Positions 16,601 to 28,600 of a DNA stretch of 33,472 nt are shown piece by piece. Location: positions 1 through 33,472 of the forward strand of contig NZ_JADRHM010000022.1 in the NCBI RefSeq assembly GCF_018205345.1, given 5' to 3'. The DNA is from Fusobacterium sp. DD2 (GTDB taxonomy: Bacteria; Fusobacteriota; Fusobacteriia; Fusobacteriales; Fusobacteriaceae). The position numbers were made by a program, and so were the translations under genes. The notes below the pieces were generated by a model. It searched no databases and had not been told where the DNA came from. It was given only the letters and a program-made list of their open reading frames with translations. Numbering within the stretch: the first letter of the stretch is position 1; each line of letters opens with the position of its first letter.

Positions 16601-19600
16601 GTTGGATAGCTCCTTGCACTCCTTCTCTGAATTGTGCATTTTCAGCTCTCAAGTTGTCAATTGTCTTGTTCAATGTTCCACCATTTACAAGTTTTCCTTC
16701 GTCTTCTTTTGCTACGTGTCCACTTTCATCCAGTTCTGCTGTCTTAACTCCTGTGATTTCACCATTTTTAATAACAACAGTTCCAACTTTAAGTTCATTT
16801 GTTTCAAATTTATCTGTTGTAAGTTTTTCAGTTACAATCTCTTTTGTTGTTACCTTGTCAGCTTCTACCTCTTTAGCTTCAACCTTGTTTGCAACTTTTA
16901 TATTGTCCACTTTCAAGTCTTTAGCTAAATTGATATCAACTGTATGTTCTGATGTTCCAGAAGTTCCTGATGTTCCACCTGTTGTTGAACCTCCTGATGT
17001 TGGAGTTACTGGTTTACCGTCAAGAACTATGTTATTTTCACTACTTTCAAATTTCAGAGTATCTCCAAGTTTTACATGTAACTTCTTAACATGTCCATCT
17101 TTATCTTTTACATCAACAGCGAATCCTTTTCCTTGAAGTTTGTCATCAAGTTTTGTCTCAGTTACAAACTTGTCTACTTTTCCATCTTCACCCTTAATAC
17201 CTATACCATCTTTTCCGTTAACTCCAAGAGTTACATCATTTGTTCCATCAGTCAATGTTACTGTATCAAATTTTGGATTCTTAAGCATTGCAACTCTTAG
17301 TACTCCACTATCAACAAAAGTAGCAAGGTTATCACTAGAGTAAGTATCTGGATCGTAAACTGCCTTTTCCTTACCTTCGATATTTAGTTTTTCTCCAAGG
17401 TTCTTATGGATTACTTCTCCATCATTTCCTTCAAAGTCAAGTCCTGCTACTGCTACTGCCTGTAAGTCTCCAACTGTTGTTACAGTATTTATATCCTTAC
17501 CTTCAGCTTTCAGAAGTTTATCTTTTACTGCATTTTGAGCAAGTAGAACTTTTTCACTAGCAATTGCATCTTCTTTTGCCTTATCTAAGTCAGCTTTAGC
17601 AACATTTAATTCAGCTAATGCTTGTTGTCTAGATATTTCAGCATTTGTCAGGTTACTAGCTGCAATTTTTGCTGCTTCTTTCATACTTTCATTGTCAGGA
17701 TTGTCTTTAAAGTTTTTCTCTGCTTTTGCAAATTCACTCTTAGCTAATTTTAACATTGTTTCTGCTGTTGCCAATCTTCCTGTTTTTTCTGTTACCTTCT
17801 GCTCAGCTGTTTCAATTGGTGCTTTTTGTCTTGCTTTTGCTTCCGCTAATAGACCTTGTTTTTCTTTAACTGTCTTTGTTGCTATTGATACATCATCCAT
17901 CGCTACAAAATAATTATCTCTATTTTCTTTAGATGGATCCACTGTAAATTTAGCTTTTGCTATATTTAAAGCACCTTGTGCTGTACTTAAGGCATTTTCT
18001 GCATCAGTTACAGCATTTTGTGCAGCTATTACATCTGTATCATTTTTATCAAATGATTTCATAGCTTCTCTTATAATACCCTTAGTATTTCCTAATGTTG
18101 TAGCTACTTGAGTTGAACCGTCTGGATTTACTGCTGAGATATGGATATCTTTTTCATTTAGAGCAGTTCCTGTTGGATTTCCATCACTATCTATATCTCC
18201 TTTAGCATAGAAATGTCCATCATTTCCTTTTACTATACGGTTTCCAGCAGCATCTGTATAAACCATAGGTCCTGAAAGACCATCTCTTAAGCTGTTAACT
18301 TTATCTACTATTGATTTTCCATCAAGTCCGTCTGCTCCATTTGATCCTGATGTTCCACCTTGAAGATCTTTTTCAGTTATAATCTTAGTGAATCCGTCTT
18401 TTCCGTCTACTCCGTTTGTTCCATCTATTCCATTTTTAGCTATCAGATTTCCGTTATCATCAACTGTAATTACTGCTGATTTTCCATCTGTTCCATCCTT
18501 ACCATTGCTCATAACAAGACCTTCAAACTTAGGTTTCTTAAGCATTTCTATTCTCAGTACTTCTCCATCATTATGAGTAATCAGGTTATCTGCTGAATAT
18601 TGAGATGCTGTTTCTTTAATTTGATTTGAAGAATTTTCTGGTTTTGCATTCCATTCATTTGCTGCATCTTTCGAGATGTATTTAGCATCTGCCTTACCTT
18701 CAATGTTCAGTTTAGTTCCAAGATTTCTATGGATTACAGCTCCATCATTTCCTGCAAAGTCAAGTCCTGCAAGTGCTATTGTCTTCAGATCTCCCACTGT
18801 TGCCGCATTATTTAATCCATCTGTAGAACCTGTTAGAGTTTCAACTACCGCTTGTGCGTCCTTAACCGGATCGCTTGTCGGACTTGTAGGTTTCAATAAG
18901 CTTGCTACATTTCCTATCACTATAGGATTTGCACCATCTGGATTTACTGCTGAAATTTGGATATCTTTTGGATCCAATGCACTTCCTGTTGGTTTTCCAC
19001 TTGAATCTTTAACATAGTATTTATTGTCTGTTCCTTTTACAAGCTCATTTCCATCTTTATCTGTATATACCATTATTCCTGATGTTCCATCTTTCAGATC
19101 TTGTTCTGTTACTATCTTACTGAATCCGTCTTTTCCGTCTACTCCATTTGTTCCATCTATTCCGTTTCTAACTATTATGTTTCCGTTATCATCAACTGTA
19201 ATTACTGCTGATTTTCCATCTATTCCATCTGTTCCATCCTTACCATTGTTAACAACAAGTCCTTCGAAATTAGGTTTCTTAAGCATTTCTATTCTCAGTA
19301 CTTCTCCATCTTTATGAGTAATCAGATTATCTGCTGAATATTGAGATTCTGTTTCTTTAATTTGATTTGAAGAATTTTCCTCTTTTGCATTCCATTCATT
19401 TGCTGCATCTTTCGAGATGTATTTAGCATCTGCCTTACCTTCAATATTTAACTTAGTTCCAAGATTTCTATGAATTACTTCTCCATCATTTCCTGCAAAA
19501 TCAAGGCCTGCTACAGCTAATGTTCTTAAGTCTCCAATTGTTGCCGCTGTGTCTGTATTGTACTCATTTTTAACAAGTTTTCCTGTTACTGCCTGAGTTG

Positions 19601-22600
19601 CATCTACTCCACCTTCTGCAGTTCCAAGATTTTCATGTACAGTTTTCTTAGCATTTGCTATTGTATCTTTTGCATTTGCTATTACTGTTTCATCTTTTCC
19701 AGTACCTTTTGCTTCTTCTGTAGCTATTGTTTCTTCAGCTTCCTTAATAGAAGTATTAGTAATATTATCTTCTAAATCACTATCAAGTAATCCTTTTACA
19801 TTTCCTATTGCTGTAGGTGTTGTTGTCTCACCGTCTGGATTTAATGTTGAGATTTTAACCTTATCATTATCTATTGGCGACTTACCTGATTTAGGTTTTC
19901 CGTTTTCATCCACGTCTGATACAGCATAGAACTTACTATCTGTCGCTTTTGCTACACGATTTCCATCTTCATCTGTATAAACTACTGGAAGATCACCTGT
20001 TCTCAATGTAGATGCAAGATCTTTTTCTGTCACTATCTTAGTAAATCCATTATCTCCATCTCTTCCGTTTGCTCCAGTTGCTCCATCCAGTCCGTCAACT
20101 CCATTTCTTCCAGTTGTTCCATTTTTAATTACTAGATTTCCATCTTTATCTACAGTGATGATTGATGTCTTACCATCTTTACCATTTGCTCCATTGATTA
20201 CTAAATCTTTGAACAATGGTGACTTAAGCATTTCTATTCTCAATACTTCACCATCTGCATGTGTAATCAAATTCTCTGCTGAATACTTAGCTTTATTGCT
20301 GTTATCGTATTTAACTGTAGATATTCCTTCTATATTCAATTGAGTTCCAAGATTTCTATGGATTACCTCCCCATCATTTCCTACAAAATCAAGTCCTGCT
20401 ACAGCTATTGTTCTCAAATCACCTACTGTTGCTGCTGTGTCTGCATTTAACTCATTTCCAAGAAGTTTTTCTGTCACAACTTTTGCTGCTTTTATTCCTT
20501 CAGACTTAGTAGCTAATGCATTATATATACTATTTTTTTCATCATTTAATGTTTTCTCTGCCGCAGCTACTGCTTCTTTAGCATTTTTTAAATTTTCTTC
20601 TAATTGCTGTATATCTTCTTCATTTGGTGTAGCTTTTGCATCGTCTAATGCTTTCTGTGCTTTTTCTTCTGCATCCTTCTTCTCATTTAACTGAGTTTTA
20701 TAGTTTTCTATATTGTTATTTGTGATATTATCTGCAAGTCCACTATCAAGTAAACCTTTAACATTTCCTATTGTTGTAGGAGTTGTTGTCTTACCATCTG
20801 GATTTACTGTTGATATTACAACATTTTCTCTTTCTGTTCCACTTAATCCCTCTATTATATTTACTGGGTTCTGTCCTGAGTTTACCTCACCTGTTTCAGG
20901 GTTAATAGAAGTTTTATTGTAATATTTACCATCTACCTTAACTAAATCTTTTGTTTTTTCATCAATTGTTTCTTTAGCATAGTATTTTCCATCTACTTCT
21001 ACAAGACGGTTTCCATCTTTATCTGTATAAACCATTGTTCCTGATGTTCCAGAATTCATATCTCTTTCAGTTATAATCTTAGTCAGTCCATCTCTTCCGT
21101 CTTTTCCTGATGTTCCATCAATTCCTTTAAGTCCATCTCTTCCATTTACTCCATCTTTAACTACAAGGTGTCCATCTTTATCAACAGTTATGATAGCTGA
21201 TTTACCATCTTTTCCATTGATAACAATATCTCTGAAACTTGGAGATTTTAACATCTCTATCATGATAGTACCTTCAGTAGTCTCACGAGTTAATATATTT
21301 TCTGGAGAGAAATTTTTAACATCGTATGGTTCTGCAGGTTTTCCTTGAATTGTTAATGTTTCTCCCAATCCCTTATGAATTCCTTTAGGTGTTCCTTGAT
21401 TTCCTTTAAATACCATACCTGCTTTAGCAAGTGCCTGTAAATCCATAACTGTTGCAACATTATTTAAGTCTGCTCCTGATTTAGTTTTTAAAGTATCCAT
21501 TCCTTCTAATGCCTTGTCTTCAGTAACAGGCTCTGTAAATCCTAATCCACTTTTAACATTACTCAATGCTATTGCTTTAGTTGTACTTCCATCTTTATCT
21601 ACTGTAGAAAGTTTTACTGGATTAACAGGTTTTAAATTTGCAAGTGTTGGAGTTCCTGTTAATTCTCCTTTTTCATTTACTGAATCTGCCATATAGTATC
21701 TACCATTATTTGCTTTCTTATATTTTGTTTTTCCCTCTGAATCTGTAGCCTCCACATCTTCACGTTTATAGAAGTTGTTGTCTATATCTCTTACAAGACG
21801 ATTTCCATCTTTATCTGTATAAACAACTGTTCCTGCAAGTCCATCTCTTAAACCTTGGATTTTTTCATTGATTGTTTTTCCATTCAATCCATCTTTTCCA
21901 GATGCACCCTTATCTCCAGAAGTTCCATCACTAGTTAGACCGATATCCTCTTTAAGTTTATCCAGTTGTCCTTTGGTTACTGCTGTGTCTTTTCCTTCTC
22001 CACCTTTTAATCCAGAAAGTACCATGTTAGAGTCACCAGGAGTGCTTGTGTTAGAAAGTTTAAGTTCTCCTGCTTTCGGAGTCAATGTTATAGTCTCATT
22101 ATCTCCTTTTTCAAGATTTAAAGTTTCAAATTTTGGTGATTTAAGCATTTCTATTCTAAGAGTATCTGAACCATCCGTATGTGTAATCAGATTTTCAGCT
22201 GAATATAGATGATCATTTCCATTTCTACTTCCACTTCCAACAGAACTTGTTCTATATTCAATATCGCTACCAACAATATTATATGTTCCACTTAAAGGTA
22301 TAGGGCTTACCTTATCTGTATCATTACCTTTAATATTTATTCCAGCTTGAGCCAGTGCCTGTAAATCTCTTGCTGTAGCTGCTATATCAAGATCTGTTGT
22401 CTGAGTTAATAAAGATCCCACTACTTCATTTGCCTTGATATTTGTTATTGCATTAGGCTTACTATCTATATTTAAAGCACTCTTTACATTATTTAAAATA
22501 ACTGGATTTGTAGTAGCTCCATCTTTGGTATTAACAGCTGATATTCTTATTGTGTCTTTCGCCACCTTATGAAGATTACCTATCTCTAACTTAGTTGCAT

Positions 22601-25600
22601 CAGATTTTGGATTTCCGTTTTCATCTAACTCGCTATAATAGTTACCATCATTTGCTTTTGTATAACCTCTGAAATCGCTCTGCTTATAATATTCATTTCC
22701 TTCCTTAACTAGACGATTTCCATCTTTATCTGTATAGACCATTGTTCCAGCAAATCCATCTCTAATACCTTGAACTTTATCCAGAATAGATTTTCCATCA
22801 AGTCCATCTGCTCCTGCTGGTCCTGTACTTCCAGTTGATCCTGATGTTCCATCTTTTCCATTAAGTCCTAATTGAGATTTAAATTCATCAATCTCACCTT
22901 TTGTAACTGCTGAGCTTTTATCTTGTCCAGGTTTTAGTCCATTAAGAACAATATCTCCATTGTCACCAGATAATGTTAATTTGTCTGTTCCTGGTGTCAG
23001 TTTTATTTCACCTAAGTTTAAAGACTCAAATTTTGGTGATTTAAGCATTTCTATTCTTATAACTTCACCATCACTATGAGTAATCATATTTACATCTGAA
23101 TATGCTACATTATTAGCATTAGAACCCTCTGTAATGTATTGTACATCTTTTCTACCTTCAATACCCAGTTGGCTTCCAAGTGGTCTTTCAATTACTTTTG
23201 TATCATTTCCTTTAAAGCTTAATCCAGCTTTAACAATTGCCTGTAAATCTCTTACTGTACTTACTCTATTAAGTTCTGTATCTTTTGTTTTTGATAATAA
23301 TCCCTTAACCTGAGCATCTTTTATACTGCTTGTATTATTCATAGAATAATTATCAGTTAGGCCTAAACCACTAGCTATATTTCCAACACTTATAGGAGTT
23401 TTAGTATCATCTGTTGATTGTGGTTTTACTGCTGATATGATAATATCTGTCTGTTTCTGAGCACCTGCCATTAAAATATCCAATGTTTTTCCAGTTCCTT
23501 CATGTCCTGGTTTAACATGTCCATCCTCTATTGCAGTATCTTCATAATATTTACCATTTATCTCTGTTAAACCTTGTGTATTAGTATCAACATCTGCTTT
23601 TTTATAGTAATTATTGCTTACTTTTACAAGATGGTCTCCGTCACTATTTGTATAAACCATAGTTCCAGACATTCCATCTTCCAGTTGTTGTACTTTCCCT
23701 CCTACACTTCCATCAAGACTTCCTATCTTGTTTTCAAGTGCATTAAGTTCACCCTTTGTAACTGCTGAATCTGGAGTTTCCCCAGCTTTTAGTCCATTTA
23801 AAACAACCTTATCATTAGATGTATTTCCTTCCAGTGTAAGCGAATTAGATCCAGGTTTTAATGTAACTTTATTACTTACATCTTTTGCTAAAACTAGTGA
23901 AGAAAATTCAGGATTGTCACTTAATCCAACTTTAATAGTTCCGTCATTACCAGATTTAACATACTGAGTTTTCAGGTTCTTACCAACAAAACCTGTTTCC
24001 ACATCTCCAGATTTTACAGCTAAAGTACTTCCAAGTTGTTGTGTTCCACTGTCTTTATCTCCAGCAAAACTAATACCTTTATTTATAATTTTAGTATTTA
24101 GATTAATTGCATCCAACACATTTTTTGCTACACTCTCACCAGTAAGTGCTACAAAAGTAATATCGTTACCATCACTTTTAACCCATTTCTTCTTTGAAGC
24201 ATCATACTTTATATCTCCAATAAGCTTGCTTGCTTGTTCTACATTTACTGCATCATCAGGGTTAACTCCAGCCGCCAAGTTACTTATAGTTGTTTTGCCA
24301 TTCTTACCTCTTAAAGTTATCTTGTTTTTATTAACATCATCATATTTAACTACGACACCATCAAGACTTGCGATTTTATCATCCATCTGTTGAGTAGTAA
24401 CAACTGAAGTTGGTTGTCCATCTGGATGTTCTACTGTTATATTATCAAATGTTGGTGTATCACTCATCTTAAGTTCAACTACACCTATTTTTCCTTCGAA
24501 GTTAACCTTTTCGTGAGTGACAGGATCCTCATATTTTAAATCTGTAACTTTTCTACTTCCTGAGTGAGTACTTAAATTTTTTCCATCTCCTGCAAAAACA
24601 AGTGTCTGTCCTTGAACAATATTAGTAGCCCCTGAAATAGAGTCTATATGTAATTCTGGAACTTGCTCACCATTTACTTCTTTTGTTGTCATATGAGCTT
24701 TTCCACCAGTTACTCTCCATCCCCCTTTTAATCTTTCTATTGCATCTTTAACGTTGTTAATTTCTACATGTTTGAAATTATTATTGTCATTTAATGTAAC
24801 ACTAAAATGAAGTGGGTTGTCTGCTCCATTTTCTCCCATCAAAGCTCTATGAACATCAAACATTTGAGAACCATTTACTGCATCACTTGAAGTAGCTGTT
24901 ATGGCTCCAGATGCCACATTAGTAATCTTAGTTTTATCTACAGAGCCACCTGCTAATTCTACAAGATTTTTATTGATTGTACTGTCTGCATTTTTCGAAT
25001 ACTTAACTGCAAAATCAAGTTCTTTCTCATTCTTAGTGGCTTCTTCTTTAATCTTTTTAACGTCTTCATTAACAGTTGATTCTACTTTTTTTAATTGATC
25101 TTCAGTAGCAGCACGACCACTTACAATTGGTCCATCCCAATTTGTATTTGTTAAACCTGTTATAAATTTACCTGTTGTGCTTCCATCAACAGTTATGCCT
25201 CCAACGTTGATTTTATTCTTTAATTCCAGCTTAACATTAAAATCCTCCATACCATCTTTAGTAATTTTCAGGTTATCATCTGAAGTAAATCTTACAGTTT
25301 TTCCTTGTTTTATTACCGATGGTGAACGATCTTCATTAACTGCTAATTTCCATGTGTTATCTTTTATTTCCTTAATATTAGTTTCTGATGAATCAATTCT
25401 AGTTGTAATATCGTTTTTAACTTTATTTAACTGACCAAAGTTAACTGCATCCTTTGGATCTGCTCCATCTGCCAGATTTGTTATCTTTGTTCCGTTTGTT
25501 CCACCTTCAAGATTAATTTGCTGTTTATTTTTATCGCTATATGTAACAACTGGTTTTTCTCCACTCATATCCAGTCCTGATTTTTTCAGTTGTCCTACAT

Positions 25601-28600
25601 TTACTGCATCATTATCTGCTATTCCATCTGCCAGATTTGTAAGCACCACATTACTTATTCCTCGACTATCTGGTTTTTGCAGTCTGATTTTTACATTTTC
25701 AGAGTCTATGTAATTGTTTTTATGGGGTGCAGATCCAGTATCAACAGTATCAACTGTTGCAACAAGATTTTCATCTACATCTGTAACTTTGTAGAAATGA
25801 TAGTTATCTGTATTTTTATCTTTAGCATAAACAACTGGTGTTCCATCTGCTGTTACATATGCAGTTGCTCCATATTTTCCTTTTGCCCCCTCTTCAAACA
25901 CTTTAGGGATACTATTATAAGTTTCACCATTTCCCAATTTATATGAAGGCTTACCAATAGTGCTATTATCAGCTTTCATACCAAGTGCATTAATGACTGG
26001 TATTAGTTGTGAACCATTGATAGCATCAGTTGACTGAGGACTTATAGTTCCTTCACTGATATTACTTAATTTAGCCGGTGACTCAATTGTACCATTTTTA
26101 TTTAACGCTGAAATCTTAACAGTGTTAAGTAGTGAAGCATCAACAGCTTTATCTGGATGTCCATGTTCATCCAACCATTTAAAACCTTCACTAGTTTTAA
26201 CAACTATTTTTTCTTTGCCATCTGTGTCTGTTACTGTATATGCCATTGGAGAATTTGTTGAAAGAGCTATTACTGCTGAAGTCGTACTACCTCCCACGTC
26301 AGCAATATTTTGCTTTAGTTCCTTATACTGTTCATATGTGAGAACCTCTCCATTAGATGTTCCTGGTTTTACTCCAATTATTTTTCCATTATCATTAATC
26401 TTGATATTTCCAAATTGTGGAGTGCTTGATACATTGATTGTATAAGTTCTGCTATTCTTATCAAGATCCACTATAATATTATTATTGCCTTTAAATGTTA
26501 TATCTTCTCCTAATTTTACTGGAGTATCATTTGCAGTACTTCCATTTCCATCTCTAAATGTAATTGGACTTTGTGATTTTGCATCCAAATCAGTTAATGC
26601 TTCTGATACAGTATTTTTTCCAAGATATTCACCATTTGAAGATTCTACTGTTCCTCCTGTAATATTAAGATTTAAAGCATCCAATGCTGGTTTCAGTTGT
26701 TCATATACAACAACTTCTTTATCCTGTTCTCCACCTTTAACTCCAATTATTTTTCCATTATCATTTATTTTGATACTTCCAAATTGTGGAGTATCTACCA
26801 TAGAAATATGCAGCTTGTTACCAGATGTAGAACTATCTAAAGTTGTAACAACATTTTTCTCTCCTTCTACTTCAAGAGCATTTCCCAAATGAATAACCCC
26901 ATGTTTAGTACCTGAGGTATCAGTTACTTTTATTGTCCATCCTTTATCAATTAAATCTTTATTTGCTTTAATATTTCCTGCATTAGTTGCTATATTCGCC
27001 TTATTAGTTGCTATATTGCCTTGATTTTTTTGAATATTATCTTTATTTTCAGCTATAGCTCCTTCATTTGTTGTAATACGATTGCCTTGAGCAATGATTT
27101 CATTTCTATTTTTTTGAATATTAGCTTTATTGTCATCTGCTTGATTTTGTGCATTCTCTGCTTTAGTGTCTGCAGCTATAGCTTTTTGATCCACTCTCCA
27201 TAGCTGATCTCCATTTACTGCAGCCTTACTTCCTTCTTTTACCTCTCCTGGTGCTATATTTGCTATCTTATGTCCACCTGCATATATCATTCCAGGAATT
27301 TCATTTCCATAACCATCTTTTTCTCCAGCAGGAATATTTTTTGTGATACTTACGTTAAATGCCCCAGGATCGCCAATATATATCTCATCTGCATCAATTC
27401 TTGTAAATTTCGGATCTTTTGCATAGTTAATTGTAAGTCCATCAGCACTTTTATCAACTCTTAAATTTTTATTACCAATATTTTTTCTTTCAGTTTCTAC
27501 AGAAGTCAATGCAAAATCATTTGAACTACCTAAAGTATATGTTCCACTTATACCTGTATCACCCTTATATTTAAATATTGCCTTATCTAATGATAAAACG
27601 CTATCTGCTTTGGCCATACCTTTTGTATATTCATATATATCTCCACCTGTTACAGCATCTTTAGATCCTGCTTCAATAATTCCATGACCCATATTAGTGA
27701 TTTTTGCATCATGTACATTTATACCATCTGTTTCAAATGATATTGTTTGACCATTACCAGCAGCAATACTGTTTATTCCTTTAAGGTCTTTATTAAGTGT
27801 ATGGTTTACTACACCATTATCCTCTGTAGTAACCAAGATATTGTCATCACCTTTAAATGTAATCCCTTTAGCTAAAGTAGTAGTTTTGTCTGATTCTTTA
27901 TCAGCTTTATAGTGAAGTGCTAAATCTGATACTCCAAGTTTTTCTTTCCACTTGTCAGCATTGATATCATTTCCATCTTTATAGTCTGTTTTAGTTACAT
28001 AACTATCACCAAGTTTATTTATAAGTTTTTCTTTATCCAGTGACACTGTAAACTTGTCAGCTCCATCTAAATCACTTTTCTCAACTACTATTTCATCTTT
28101 TCCCTCTACTACAGGTTTAGCAGCTGCTATTGCTTTAGATACAGCATCTCCAGAAACTACCTTAGTTTCACCAGCTTCTACTTTTCCTTTATTTAAACTT
28201 AAGCTCATTTGTCCATTAGCAACAACATTTATATCACTGTCACCTTTTATTACAAATTCAGGATCATTCTTCAAATCTTTAGTTATTTTATTAGTTCCAT
28301 CTGAAAGTGTAATTTCCTTGTTTCCTAAAGAGCTTATTGCCCCAGATATAGTAGTTTGACCTGTTCCACCTATATCGTCATTTTTAACTGAAATCTCTCC
28401 ATTTTCATTCAGCTCAAAAGAATCTCCCAATACATTTTTACTTGTATTTGCAAGATTACTTAACACTTTATTTGTAGCATAAAGTTGAGAACCATTAATA
28501 GCATCTGTAGAATCAGCTAAAACTCTTCCAGCTGCCACATTTGTTATTGTACGTTCCTCTCCAGGTTTTCCTAAACTTAAAACTCTTGATTCTCCATTTG

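Larger units (their letters stand above)
17050..23900 (-). repeat. Array of seven large stalk modules in the adhesin
   Basis: Each module runs: collagen-like stretch; VYTDKDGNRLVK...YY; ISAVNPDG..TTP..IGNVK; variable insert; ATVGDL..AVAGLDF.GNDGEVIHRNLG..LNIEG; SAENLITH.DGEVLRIEMLKSPKF; AVITVD..GNL. The IEML-K element lies near 17280, 18535, 19277, 20222, 21243, 22140 and 23040, so module lengths vary from about 740 to 1255 bp. Confidence 0.9.
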
